Both the position numbers and the translations under genes were made by a program. A stretch of DNA of 64,000 bases from Zingiber officinale (lineage: Eukaryota; Streptophyta; Magnoliopsida; Zingiberales; Zingiberaceae): NCBI RefSeq assembly GCF_018446385.1, contig NC_055986.1, positions 74,423,659 through 74,487,658 on the forward strand. Direction: 5' to 3'. Numbering within the stretch: position 1 is the first letter of the stretch; every line of letters starts with the position of its first letter. The notes beneath the pieces were generated by a model. That model was given only the letters and a program-made list of their open reading frames with translations, made no database searches and was not told the DNA's origin. This document shows, piece by piece, positions 22,811 through 34,510 of the stretch.

Positions 22811-23493
22811 TTTCCAAACAATAAACAGATCGTTCAGAGTCATCAAACACTAAACAAGTCATAGTCAGTGCATTTTATCAAAAGTTTTTTTTTCTAAATG
22901 CACTTTGGAAATGCAAATATGATGGAAAATTAAACTATCCCCAATAGTGTATGCAAGAGCCTCAATAGTTGTCTCATATATATATTAACTCTGCTTCCCA
23001 AGCCAACTAACTATTTCTTCACAAAAGTATCAAATATATCATCAAAGTTTATGATAAGTCATCCTTTATTTATCAACCTTTAACAACTCATCCATAAGAA
23101 AAACATTTGCATGCTCAACTAGGTGTTCATCATCTGTCAAGTTCAGTTTGTACGGTCTCCCCCTCAGTAATATGGATTTAGTTATGCTTCTTTCTCTTCT
23201 TGTTCTTGCCATTATATTTACGATATGAAAGAAACAACCCTAGTATACTTTCTACAAGACTTGAGTTTATTACCTTTGAATCATTCTCACTCTAATATGA
23301 TGGATTATATTATTTTTTATTTTCCAATTAGTGAATCTAGCAGACCCTAGTGTTAATTTACTAGGTCGATTTTGACTTCCAACAAGTTATTTGAATCAAG
23401 AACCAATCGAATGAGAAAGTATCATATGGATAATGTTTTTAAATATTTGATATTACAGATGTAAACATGTGGATAATGTTTGTGTTTGATCAG

Positions 23494-23653
23494 ATGCAAG
23501 ATAGGTGGAAGCTTATCGAGCAAAGGGATTAACACTGCAGAATACCTAATCCAGAACAGTCAATGCCTTTGCGTCGGCGTTCAAAAGAAGGGCCAAAACA
23601 CTGGCTATCTCCTCAACACCAAAACTCACAGAAACTTTTGGCTTCTTGCTTAG
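23494..23653 (+). CDS. Universal stress protein-like gene, exon 2
   Basis: After the acceptor TTGTGTTTGATCAG the frame gives the C-terminal 52 residues. It starts CKIGGSLSSKGINTAEYLIQ, then NSQCLCVGVQKKGQNTGYLL, and ends THRNFWLLA with a TAG at 23651-23653. This is the conserved tail of a plant USP subfamily, with the final beta-strand (CLCVGVQ) and the invariant-looking NFWLLA end. The phase matches exon 1 (GG plus A gives Gly), so the spliced protein is 208 residues. No stop or frameshift interrupts it, so the gene may be functional. Confidence 0.85.
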
Positions 23654-24005
23654 TTAATAATTAGAGGCTGCATGTAACTTGCTCGCTTCTTTCTGTGGGA
23701 GATGTTACATTTCCGTATGCTAAGGAACGTAGATAACGTTGTCGACATTCATAGATAAAGCAGGAAGTTGGAGCGCGAGAAGCACATAGGAAATTAATTA
23801 CTAGAGCTGTAACTAATTATATACGATGTGGTGATGATGTCTCTGTATTACAGACATATATTTGTGGATTGTCAACCCACTTTAGTGGGATAAAGCATGA
23901 TTATTGTGGTTGTATTTGTTGTATATATTTGTGGATTGATAAACGATCTATACTTTGCGCAGCAGTACTAAATGGAAAATTGTCCATGCTTACTTCCATC
24001 TAACT
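23654..24005 (+). other. USP gene 3' UTR and downstream sequence
   Basis: Downstream of the stop are TTAATAATTAG near 23654 and ATAAAGC at 23754 and 23891, either of which could act as a near-upstream polyadenylation element. No further gene is seen. The poly(A) site cannot be fixed from sequence alone. Confidence 0.4.
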
Positions 24006-24007
24006 CT

Positions 24008-25080
24008 AAGGCTTTGTTTACTTAGGAGGAAGGAAATAAAACCTATAGAAAGAATTTCCATTCCTATGTTTACTTCATAAACAAGGAGAAATTCTTTTCT
24101 TTTCTTTATCAAATGGAGTGCCAGATTTATAAATCCTTAAATGTATAATTCTTTCATAGTTTTTGCTTCCACCCAAATCGGGCGGAAAGCAATTTCCTTC
24201 TGCCACAAGGTGTATATCTATTTCTCACTTTCGCTATTGACAATATAAAACGGTGAGAATAGGCGGCTATACTCAATGTCCTTTTCCTGTTGACGACCCT
24301 ATGAGGGTGCTGCACACGGCTAGGGAGGAGATGGCCTAGTGGCCTAGTGAGCATGAGTGACCTTGAAGATTGCTCGAGGGGTCGGTGACCCACAGAGGAC
24401 GAGTGACTTAAGAGGTCACTTCTGGGCTCAGCGGCCCCCAAGGGCGAGCGACCTTGGAGGTCGCTTGCGGGATGGCGACCACCCGAGGGCGAGTGACCTA
24501 GGAGGTTACTTTCGGGCTTGGCGGCCCCCAAGGGCGAGCGACCTTGGAGGTCGCTTACGGGATGACGACCACTCGAGGGTGAGGGACCTCAGAGGTCGCT
24601 CATAAGGTCGACGGTCCTCTTGAGGGCGAGCGCGAGTGAGCAACTGCAAGTCTAGTGGCCTTGTGAAGGTGCAAGGTTAGCGACCATGTGATGGCGAGCA
24701 TGAGCGAGGGCAGGCAGGGTCGGTGCCCTATGAGGATGAGGGCGACTGAGGGTGGGTGAGCATGAGCGAGATTGAGCGAGCGAGGCCAGTGACCCTGTGA
24801 GTGTGAGTGTGCTGGGGTTGGTGGCCCTGTGAGGGCGAGGGCGAGGGCGAGTGTGAGTGCGCAAGGTTGGCGTCCTTGCGAGGGCGGGGACAAGGGCGAG
24901 CACGAGGAAATTCATGATTCCCTTTTTTTTTGTTTGTTTTTTATTTTTTTTCCATATCTTTCCCTTCTTCCATGGAGAGCTCTTTCTCCGACCTTTTCCC
25001 ATGGAATTTTTTTCCATCATCAATTTCTTTCCTTCCCCTTTCCTTCTTTGTCCTTCTTTGGGAGTAAACATAGGTTAAAT
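24008..25080. mobile_element. Possible non-autonomous DNA transposon carrying the minisatellite
   Basis: The left edge (CTTTGTTTACTTAGGAGGAA) and the reverse complement of the right edge (CCTATGTTTACTCCCAAAGA) share TGTTTACT followed by a GGAAGG/GAAGGA-like run. This suggests degenerate terminal inverted repeats. A second copy of the right edge follows at about 25135 because of a local duplication. No convincing 8-bp target duplication was found. This is a tentative grouping. Confidence 0.3.
24402..24640. repeat. 45-bp GC-rich minisatellite
   Basis: Five consecutive 45-bp units begin with GAG(T/C/G)GACCT at about 24402, 24447, 24492, 24537 and 24582. Two variants alternate: one with GGCCCCCAAGGGC, one with GACCACCCGAGGGC. 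This makes a 90-bp higher-order unit. Because 45 is a multiple of three, both strands stay open; the plus frame shows a 15-residue repeat (ASDLGGRLRDGDHPR). A looser GC-rich GAGGGCGAG array continues to about 24910. This is probably not a gene. Confidence 0.85.
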
Positions 25081-25151
25081 CTATTTTATATATATATATA
25101 TATTCCCCTTTCCTTCTTTGTCCTTCTTTAGGAGTAAACATAGGCTAAATC

Positions 25152-25206
<55 letters not shown>
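25033..25206. repeat. Direct duplication ending in a long (TA)n microsatellite
   Basis: A block beginning CCCCTTTCCTTCTTTGTCC at 25035 and ending GGTTAAATCTATTTTATATA is repeated at 25106 with two or three changes (GGGAGT to AGGAGT, GGTTAAA to GGCTAAA). The second copy runs into an uninterrupted TA run of about 50 bp (25158-25206). Replication slippage at the TA tract is the likely cause. Confidence 0.85.
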
Positions 25207-25209
<3 letters not shown>

Positions 25210-25829
25210 TTTTATATATTATAAAATATATGTACATGAATAATAATTAACTATTGATTTCTTTTTTTAATATAGTATAACGTACTCTGGACTTACAAAC
25301 CTTTTTTAATTATCTTCTTCCTTAATCAATCATTGATTACTTATTGTAGTAAAATGGTTAAACGCTCCTCACAGTTAGTTCTTAGATTATGTGAAGGAAG
25401 ATAAATAAATCGACTACTAAATAGTTAGAAATTGGGAAGATTTTTTTTTCCGAGATATAGTCCTATTAAAAATTTATCTACTCTATTATAATAAATCTGT
25501 TACATTCTAACCGACTAGGTATCCTTCTATCATCCTATAGCTAACTAGTATCTAATGAATTGTTCATCATTCATATAAATTTAGAATTTGTAGATAAATT
25601 ATAAATATTGTCATATATGTGTGCATTTGGATTTTATGGGTCATCACTGTTGCAAGAAGTATTGAGGTTTTAAATATTATTTGATTGTGTCTGCCACAAT
25701 TGATACGCCTTGCATGCCAGAGCTCCTTTAAGTACGATTTCTCCATGATATTCCTCTTATCTCTGTGTAGGATTGGAGATGGCACTAGGAGGGGCTGGAG
25801 AATAGGACTTTCGCTTAATTTTTAACTTG
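25207..25829. other. Unassigned AT-rich spacer
   Basis: No gene, domain or repeat was recognised. A minus-strand open stretch of 72 codons (25785-25567) has no recognisable motif and poor codon character. Confidence 0.35.
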
Positions 25830-27284
25830 TGTCGGTAGGCTATTAGTACGCGATGGAATACCTAAAATAAAATAAACATAATAAAAATAAAAGAGCATTT
25901 TTACGTGGTTTAGCAACCTCCAAGATTCCTACTCCATGGCTTATACCTAGAACGTGAGGCACTTACTTTCTCCTTACTGAACTTTTTAGAGGGGAAGAAA
26001 TCTCATCTAAATTGTTCTTACAAACAAACAACTAAAGCAAAAGAAAATTGATAATAAAATTTAAACAAACAAGATGTTACTAAAGACTTGATCGCCGTTG
26101 GAAACCCTGAATGCTACTGCACCCATTTTGATACCTTCTGGATCAACTAAACAACACTTCAAGAGGTTTGAGTGTATGGAAAATGAAAATGTGAGTAATG
26201 TAGACGGCCTACTCGAAGTTATACTCATAGTGATGTCCTGATTGACCAGAGGTCTTTTAGGTTGACTGGAGCTCGCCCTTATCTGATTGCATAGTTTTCT
26301 TTGTCAATCCACTTTTAGTCGACCAGAAGCCCCTTTCGATTGCTTGGACTCCCCCTTTGTCAGCTTCTGCATCCACGTCCACGTTATATTCCCTGTTGAT
26401 TGGATATCGATTTGGGCCTTTTAGTCGCCTAAACTAAATATGACATCGGTGCTTATTCTAACCAAGGCCTATCACTGATTTGGCATCACCTGGATCTCCT
26501 TATGGTCGCTTGGAACGTTCAATCCACTGAACACCCTTTTTTTAGTCATCTAGAAATATATTTTTCCTAAACACAGAGTTAGTCTATAGAATAATATAGA
26601 ATATGCAAGTATGCCTAATGTATGGTCTACCTTACCTAGTAGGCCTGATTGGTATTTAGTCTATATGACTTATCGAGACTCCTCCAAGACCTTCTCTTTA
26701 GTTAGAATTCACTCCTCTAGGATTTTCATTTGCTAGGAATTCTCACTTGCTAGGAATTCACTCTTCTAAAGCTTTCCTTAGGATTTTTCCCTGACTAAGC
26801 ATTCGATTCCTCTTAGATCTACTAGGACTTTAGACCTATCTAGAGTTCATTGTTTTAAGATTTTCACTCTTTTCAAATATCCAATTCCCTATGATCTGAT
26901 AGGACTTTCCACTTGCCAAAAATTTAATCCTTCTTTGACATATCTAGACTTTCAACAACTACTAAGTTAGTAAGTAGTTGTCTGGACTTTCACCGTCATC
27001 TTTTAGATTAGGGTCGAGGAGAGACTTTTGCAATGTAGGATTGGTGGAGTGTGTTAGATGGAGGTGAATAGCGCTTGGTCGAACTTGCTTGTCTAAATTG
27101 TTAGCATCCAACGAAATATATATAAAGAAAAACAAATAAACATGGAAGCAAACATATTAGGTTTTTACTTGATTCGAAACTCCTAGGTTCCTACTCCAAG
27201 GCCTACTTATTAGCACGAGTCCATTACTTTTCTCATTCTTGGAAACCCATCTAAAGTGGAGAAACATATTATAAGTTATATATA
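25830..27284. repeat. LTR-like sirevirus debris
   Basis: Contains the ACGTGGTTTAGCAACCTCCA box (25894-25913), then CCTACTCCATGGC-like text (25929). Repeated GACTTTC / TAGGAATTC / CTCCTCTAGGA phrases follow at 26640-26990. The same arrangement restarts at about 27160. I infer two overlapping or adjacent LTR relics of one Copia family. No clean ends were seen. Confidence 0.4.
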
Positions 27285-27619
27285 TTGTAGTAAATGGGAA
27301 CGTGGGAACATGGCCACGTTCTCCACTACTCTTAATGGAAAAGTCCATTATACCCCTGGTTTATTTCCCTTTATAAGGGGTGCATCCAAGGTTCATTTGT
27401 AAGAGGTAAGAAAGAGAGAAAGAGTTTTCACATGACGGTGGAAAGAGGGAAGAACATCTGAGGTGGTGGAATTTGGTTCGTAGAATTGCGGAGAGCTTTC
27501 CGATCCTGTGATCGTTCTTCCGACAGCGAGTCTTGCCATCGCCGATTGCAGATCTGCGGAAGATCGCTGTAAGCATTTACCGTTTTAATTCGTTTTTCAT
27601 TCATTTAGAATTATCAACA
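27285..27619 (+). repeat. Copia-B 5' LTR remnant with TATA box
   Basis: It ends TTATCAACA immediately before the primer site. A TATA box (CTTTATAAGG, core 27372-27376) lies within it. About 35-40 bp downstream a GAGGTAAGAAAGAGAGAAAG leader begins. The LTR start (expected TGTTAG-like) is missing, so it is 5'-truncated around 27285. The stretch CCATTATACCCCTGGTTTAT just upstream of the TATA box fits a U3 promoter. Confidence 0.6.
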
Positions 27620-27620
27620 T

Positions 27621-27632
27621 TGGCATCAGAGT
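27621..27632 (+). other. Copia-B primer binding site
   Basis: TGGCATCAGAGT, one base after the LTR end CAACA, matches the initiator-Met primer sequence TGGTATCAGAGC at 10 of 12 positions. Position and context support the call. The two differences are transitions, consistent with decay. Confidence 0.75.
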
Positions 27633-28347
27633 ACTGTTATTTCTAAATGCTTAAGATGAATTATGAAACCGCTGTTCGAATATTTTCTGTATCGCTTTAC
27701 CATTTCTTGTCATTGTTTTGCACGACTAATGTGTCGTAGCATACAAAGACCGGTGACAGGGTCACTGGTAGCCGTCGCTCATCGACGATAGGGTCGCTGG
27801 TAAGAGTCACCGCTGGCGTTAGTGTTGCTGCTTGACAGCACACTGTGCCAAGTTTAAAAAATCGCGACAGTGTAGCGATTTCCATCGGAGCAGGGCTCGG
27901 GTCGTAGGGATATGCCGACGACGACATTCTGTGGCCTGCGATGGTGTCTCGGCTGGCCGGCAATGCGCTGGTGGCTGGGAGAGGTAGAACATGCGCTGGT
28001 GGCTGGCGCTGGCGACGTCATCGGACCTAAAGTCGACTGGTGTCTAATGCCTAAAGAGGACCGGCGACCCCCCGAGTAGGCCAGAGATCGGCCTATGTGG
28101 CCGGTGACCGTGTCTATTGCGGTTGCATGGCGGCGTGTGCGGCGTGCGGACGTGGGCAACGTGCGATGGAGAAATCGTGAGATGAAGAAAACAAAAGAAA
28201 CACGAAGCACACTACTCCGTGAGAAAAAGGTTTGGTTTTAGAAAATCAAATAATAATAATAAAAAAAAAGGTTGCCGCATGCAATTAATAAAAAAAACGA
28301 AACCTTTTGGTTTTAAATGGGTTTCCATGCAAAATTTTTTAAGCTTA

Positions 28348-28398
<51 letters not shown>

Positions 28399-28568
28399 AA
28401 TTAAGATTATTGGTCTAATTTTAATTAATTATATTGGTTTAACCAAATTAATTTGGTCTAATTAAACTATTAGTTGGTTTAATTAAACCAGGTTGATTCA
28501 AATCAGAATCAATTTGGGTTGATTAATTGGGCATGGACCAAATATGATCAAATAATCAGATTTGTTCT
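27633..28568 (+). other. Copia-B leader, first part
   Basis: Long untranslated leader before the solo-LTR insertion. The first half is GC-rich with GGTGACAGGGTCACTGG-like dyads (27750-28100); a minus-strand 118-codon open stretch there is a shadow. The second half has a (TG)n(TA)n microsatellite (28344-28391) and TTGGTTTAATTAAACCA-type repeats (28430-28490). The block TATGATCAAATAATCAGA-TTTGTTCT at its end recurs just after the insertion (44750-44770). It has no recognisable gene. Confidence 0.5.
28344..28391. repeat. (TG)n(TA)n microsatellite
   Basis: A compound run of about seven TG and then sixteen or so TA dinucleotides in the Copia-B leader. Likely polymorphic in length. Confidence 0.9.
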
Positions 28569-28640
28569 TGTTGGAACTCCAAGGTTGTTTTGGTGTGATC
28601 AACAAGTTAAGTTAGATCCTGTGGTGTTTTAACCTTGTGT

Positions 28641-28960
28641 CTAAGTGTGCAGGAGCTTAGGAGAACAGGGAGTCGAGCGAAAGACGCAGCTAGCGAGAAG
28701 GACGACATGGGAGAGTGCGTCTGAGGGATGAAGCACTGGGAAGAGTAGACCGGCGGACGAGAAGGAAGCATGCGGTGTTTTCGAGGGACGAGAAGCCGGA
28801 GCGGAAGATTGCTCAGGGAGAAAGAGACGCAACTAGCGAGAAGGTCGGCACGGGGTGCGACCGAGGGATGAAGAGTTGCGGATGAGTACGCTGGCAGACG
28901 AGAAGGAAGCACGCGACGATTCCGAGGGACGAGAAGCCAGAGCGGAAGCCTACTCGAGAA
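28641..28960 (+). repeat. Two-unit tandem repeat in the solo LTR
   Basis: Two GC-rich units of about 155-165 bp share the blocks CGAGAAGGAAGCA, CGAGGGACGAGAAGCC and AGCGGAAG. The shared blocks begin near 28758 and 28898. Open frames on both strands across it are by-products of this composition. Confidence 0.75.
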
Positions 28961-29033
28961 GGCCAAAATTGGGTTCGGGTGAGCCTTATTTCGGTTGGCT
29001 GAAATCACCCAAGCGAGCCGGAGTGAAAGATCT

Positions 29034-31736
29034 TGTAAAATACCAGAAAATAGGCGAATATTAATAAGGAAATTTTCTGGAATTTTAGGACATTTTTCGG
29101 GAATTTTTCGGAGCTCGTATGGACGAGTTAACGGGGACAAGAACGGGGCCCGGGAAAAGCCTGTTTAGGCTACCCCATTTTAACGAGGAATTGTTTCTTT
29201 TATAAATTCCTTATTCCTTTTCCTTTTAAATTTCTTTTTCTTTTTATTTTTCCCCTGCGCCGTTTCTGTGTTTTCTCCCTCGCGCACCGAGCAGCCGCCC
29301 GAGCTCTCTCCCTTTGCCCTAACCACCGACGCCCCTCCTCACTGCCTCTGTGACGCCCGACCGTCAGCCCTAGCCACCGTCGACCACCCTGAGCCCTAGC
29401 ACCGGCCGATTCTCTGGACCGAGCAGTGCCGGCCAGCCGCTCCTCAGCCCTAGTCTCTGCCCTAGTTTCTGCCGCCGACGAGGTGAAGCCGACGCCGACC
29501 CCAATCGTCGGAAACCTACTCTCTCACTGTGGAGTTGCTCACCGTCACCACAGCCGGCAGGCGGCCGCCCCCTTTGCCCTGGTCTCTGCCGTGGGATTCC
29601 AAGTGCCGAGACTTCTCTGCCCTAGATTGCCATTTCACAGAGCAACGCTGGCACACCACAGGTCGCCTTCCTTCTACTCTAGTTGAATTCCTTCCTTCTG
29701 TGACCTAACTCCTCCGTCCTCTAATCCAGTGAGCTACTGGATGAAGGTAAGGATCAGGTTGAAATTTTAGTTGTGCATTAGTAGTTGATTGGGTTGTTGA
29801 TGCATTTGTAGTGTGATTTCTTTCGATTCGATTGTTGGAAGACAGTGACCTAGTTGGTTTCGGTTATCACAGCATCAAGAGTTTGTTGCTGTCCCTGTTT
29901 GATTCCGGCCACCACCCCCTGTTAACAGCTTGGCACACCTGAGGTAAGATTAGGTTGTAAGATGGGTTGTTGTTTGATTTGTGATTCCCAATTATTGATC
30001 TCAACATGATCTGATCAGTAGGAAGGATTCCAGCAGCAAACGATCCTACTTCCAACAGTGATAAACGGCTGTGAGTTTCAGGTAAGGCATAGGAATTTGA
30101 TATATGCTATTGATCATGTATGGGTTGAATTGGGTTTATGTGTTGGTCAGGGATTTGCCCTAAACTAGGGTTAGAGAGTTATTTAGCTATTTATGAGAAT
30201 GTAGCTAAATGAAATATATTTCTATTCGTGACACAGGATCTTGACGCGAGACGAGTATCACGGAGTCAGATTTGGATCACTTTATTGGAGGCGGGTACTT
30301 TGACTTATGTCTTTTGATATGCATGATAATATGTTTAACATATAACAGTAATTGTGTTACCTGTTTGTTTCGGTTGGTCACTACATGATTAGTACATGTT
30401 GTTTGTTTATTTATTCTGCACTACATATTATCTACCTGATCACATATGCCTTAGGTAGTGACCTAACCACATGCTCTGTTATATTCTGGATCTAGGGTTT
30501 ATTTGATACCCTCTTCGATTTGTGTACCTTCTATTAGATACGTCTTCTTGTGGTACACACTTTGTATCTATTTATATGGATCATGCCATGTTATTCATGA
30601 GATTGCCATGTTCAGTATCATGCATCATGATTGCATGCTGTGCGATTGTCGGCTCTACTTTGGTTGAGCTCATCGCCATACTGCACACATCACCCATGGA
30701 TTTGTATATCTGGTGTGTGGCGGTTCTCTTGTTTAGCTCCGTTGGTCGCGACTCTGGCGGCCCGTGCTGTTTGGCTCGTTGGCATTTAGGGTAGGCGTGG
30801 TAGCCGCAGATGGTGGACTTTGTTTGGCTCCGTTGGTCGAGACTCGCGTAGTAGCCGGCAGAGATATCCTCCCGTCATCGTGTGGGAGATGAGAGCATTG
30901 AGCTCCCCATTTATGATTTGGGGTCACAGGACAGGGACAGCATCCCGTTTACTCTGTCATTGCACAGGAGCATTGATTTCAGAGTATGGGGTTGACATAT
31001 GCATTTATTGCATTTTTATTTGCTTGTGATTGCTGCACTTATATGCTGCATTTGTTTGGATGCATTGATTGACATGCATACAGGATTATGACTCACTCGG
31101 TCTGACGACCTGTTACCTTTATACTTTGATCCGGTCAGTACAGTTATCTTCTGATTTCATTTCAGTTGCATTTATCCTCCTCATATTCAGGAGACTGTAC
31201 GCATGATTAGTGTTGTCTGTTGATATATTTTCAGGTTGAGGCTGTCCAGAGCAGTTCCAGTCGCTGGCCCCCATCTGCACGTAGAGCTAGTTCTCTACTA
31301 GGTTGTTATTTGCTTTATTTTGGTTTTTCTTCCATCAGACTATGTTTTAGTTTTGTTTTGGATTTTATTTATGGATATTGTACGGATTGTTACCGTTTGA
31401 TGGTCTTTGGATGGTTTGGTTTTTATTCTACTATATGCCTGCCTGGACGGCAGAAGAGGTGAGTTCGTTGGATTTGAGCTTTACGAGTGTAGTGGAGTAG
31501 GGTGGATTTCGAGTCAGAGTCCTACTATGATTGATTACTATTATTAACTGCGTGGTTGTGACAGCCAGAGGCTAAATATCTTTATAAACTGCGTGGTGTT
31601 TGTTTTTATTTTTTGTTATCATTCCAGCCGCCTGTGGCTGAAGTATATGTGATATGTAGAAAGTTTCATATTGTCCGCCGTACAGGGGAGATGCTGCCGA
31701 AATTTCTTCGGACAGAGACTCCTCTGGGGCGTGACA
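29034..31736 (+). repeat. Gypsy 5' LTR (2.70 kb)
   Basis: Starts TGTAAAATACCAGAAAATAG, ends CTCTGGGGCGTGACA. A CT- and CCG-rich stretch at 29260-29700 is like a plant 5' UTR and yields a spurious 86-codon frame identical in both LTRs. Compared with the 3' LTR it lacks about 70 bp near 31222 (a block ending CCGCCTCCATTGTTGATATT in the other copy) and differs around the repeated TTTGGCTCCGTTGG motif (30740-30870). Confidence 0.95.
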
Positions 31737-31742
31737 ATTTAG

Positions 31743-31754
31743 TGGTATCAGAGC
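31743..31754 (+). other. Gypsy primer binding site and two downstream copies
   Basis: TGGTATCAGAGC lies six bases after the 5' LTR end. An identical 12-mer recurs at 31927-31938 in a similar context (GATACCTGCT...GTGTTCTGG), and a degenerate GGGTATCAGCGCGCC lies at 31846-31860. The first is correctly placed for priming. The others look like tandem duplication of the leader. Confidence 0.9.
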
Positions 31755-34009
31755 AGGTATACGATACTTGCTATGTGTTCTGGATTTATACGATCTTTGT
31801 TTTCGTATTATGGATACTTTGAATAATCTGATATCAGTTTATTGGGTATCAGCGCGCCAAAGTTTGGCGATATTTATTTGATTTCCGTGTGTTGGATTTT
31901 CGGGATTTATCTGATACCAATTTATTTGGTATCAGAGCGGGTTATGATACCTGCTTTCGGTGTTCTGGTGATTTATCGGATACCTGTTTTTGGGTATTCT
32001 GGATTTTTGGATTAGCCCAAGTTTGCGAGTCAAACTGGGTAGTTGTTTGAGTGACATGGATTTTTCCATTACGATTGGGTTTGGATTTCCGTTTCGGATT
32101 TATATGGATTTTCGTTGTTGTTCTCGATCGGAAATTTTGAGGTCAATTTGGGGACTGGACAGCGACGGAACATCTCCAGACGGCATATAGGTATGATGCT
32201 TAATTTTATAGTTTATGACAGGTATTAGCATTCTTTATATAGTACCTGTCTGGTTGCTGTAGCACATATTTTTTTTTGTTGTTTTGTGATGAGTTAGCCA
32301 TTGAGCATGGTTGACCTTAATAGAGATCAAGGATTATAGTCTCTGGTGATTTTTCACATCATACCATCAGTAGATTTTAGCTTCTGTTACTATTAGTAGG
32401 AGATGGAGGCACATACCAGCCTCTGCTATTGTTAGCTGGGTAGTGGATGATACCTACATATTTATGTTGTTTTAGCCAGTGGAGGTTTTATACTCATATC
32501 TTTTGGATATTAGGATACCCGATATGATGAAAAATTGTTCATTAGGGGAGTTACCATGTTTGATCATTGTTGAGAATGGTTTGAGGTTGAGGGATATTGT
32601 GAGATCAGATATTTTGATGTGTTGATTTCTAATGATTTAAGAGAGTAAATGTTATGTGGTTGTTGATGATCTTTTAGTGGATAACTATTTTGATGATCTT
32701 TTATTTGGGTTGTCATTGATGGTGATATAGTGAGTATCATGTATGGTGTTCACAGGTTGATGTTTATAGTTGGTGATCAGATTATAAATTGGAAGCTAGA
32801 GAGTTTATGTGCCTATGAGATTTTTGATTTTAATAAATCTGGTTAATTGTGGTTAGTTAACAGGATGATAAAATTGATATTTGTTTCATCTGATATTAAA
32901 CTATGTGGATAAATAATGATTTGATGTTTTGAATGCTAACTTACCCTCATGGAGAGTAGAGACTTATTCATCTGATATTAGTGGGCTGATATTTTTGAGG
33001 ATAAAAAAAAAAAAAAAATGAAATGAGGGTGTCTTGATGATATTGAATTCTAGCTTTTTCTTTTGGGTCGTACACATTTATTCATATGATATTATGTGGA
33101 TTGACATTCTCTAGTTTGAGATGATGTATTAGTGTTGAATTGACCCATGAACTGATTTAGTTATTTGATAATGTAGTATACCATTTGATCGTGGTTTGAT
33201 ATACCTTAGTTGCTTGTGGAGGATTAAGGTATTCTTGATTAGTTAGTAGATGAATGATTTAGTTTTGTTGGTTGATCAGTAGAGGATTGTCATACTCTAT
33301 TCTTAGAGGTTTGAACCTTTAGGTTATTTGTGCTTAGTTATGTATTTAGAGCACATTTGAGTACATGTTTTGTACTGACGTGAAAAATGACTGATTTAGC
33401 CATATATCATTATCGGCTTGGATAGGTTATAAAGGATCGATGTATCCTATTCCATGAAGATTTTGACCGTGGATTGTATATACCTGGTGGGATAACTTAG
33501 AGGGTGCTTTGGGATATGTGACCCCGCTGATGTAAGGAAGTGTAGAGCTAATTGCTTAACACTTATGGGATACACTCGTTACTAGTGTATACTGGAAGAG
33601 TACATTTTGATTTATGATGATAAAATTTTCCCCATTAGATATAGTCTTGGTAGTGTATGACATTGACTTGCAATGTTATACCATGGTGTGTATATCTTTC
33701 TTGTCCGATACCAGTTCCTTTGAACCTAGAGCAGGGTTGTTACTGGATGATTAGGCTGCTTTATTTTGGGTTGCTTTTGATTGATGTATTCATGCTTGAT
33801 ACATATGCATGAATTTTGTTTAGATATACCGTAACCCATGAGTGTTGGTAACATAAGGTTGGTCTCTTTGATTGAGCTGGTATGCTGATTTTGCATGTCT
33901 ATGTTGCATGTATATCATGATTGTTTTGGGTTGTAGGAGTCCTGTGGTAGACTGTCCATTTGCAAGTAGTATATGTATCCATGTTCTGATATGGTTTGAA
34001 GGCTCCTTG

Positions 34010-34510
34010 TGGATTATAGATATGTAGTTCAGAGTATGTATCCGGAGGTATTATTGAAGATAGCTTGTTGATTAAATCCGAGATGTAGTATAAGTACATC
34101 GGTGGTGTTTTGATGGAGGCATTTTGTCGATTTAATCTGAGCTGTGATATGTACATATGTGTTTGATGTGGTATCTGAGGTATCTTTTTGGATTATGTTT
34201 GATATGTGAGTGCACCTGGGTTTAGTATGCTTTATTGGAAGTATATGTTGGTTATACTCTTGGCATAGGTGAAGATATGTCATGTGAGGGTTGTTTGAGG
34301 TGTATTGTTGATTTTACCTACATTGATTTTGCACACGTGTTCGGTATGTATTGTTGGAGGTATCATACTGAATATACCTGAGTTGTGAGTATGTTTGGTG
34401 TATAATAATTGGAGGATTTTGTTGATCATACATATGTTGTGTGAGCATGTGTGCTAGGTGTATATATTGGTAGCTGTATGATGATTCTACTTATACTGAA
34501 TGCAGAATGT
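34010..34510 (+). repeat. Degenerate 60-bp tandem array
   Basis: Unit starts are visible at about 34071, 34129, 34191, 34251, 34311, 34371, 34424 and 34483, so most intervals are 58-62 bp. Each unit has GTTG/GATTATAC-like text, then GTGTTTGGTGTAT-like text, then GGAGGTAT. Identity between units is low (about half by eye), so the array is old. Confidence 0.7.

Larger units (their letters stand above)
17417..23493 (+). other. USP gene intron, 6.1 kb, filled with transposon relics
   Basis: Bounded by GT (17417) and CAG (23491-23493), and joins two exons in a consistent frame. It contains LTR-like sirevirus sequence (about 18000-21550), a sirevirus RNase H relic (21560-22200, antisense to the gene), a MITE-like element (20128-20905) and an extremely AT-rich block (22290-22810). 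The original host intron is probably confined to the two ends. Introns of this family are usually far shorter, so most of the length is inferred to be insertions. Confidence 0.75.

Noticed and set aside
24008..25080. Confident hAT-type transposon
   Set aside because: The end similarity is short and no 8-bp duplication was found; reported only as tentative.
24154..25141. Several overlapping open frames on both strands near the GC-rich minisatellite
   Set aside because: They follow from the 45-bp repeat length and GC composition; no protein family features, starts or promoter were seen.
29426..29686. 86-codon frame present identically at 29426 and 37047
   Set aside because: It lies in the GC-rich leader-like part of both Gypsy LTRs; identity reflects LTR duplication, not a gene family.
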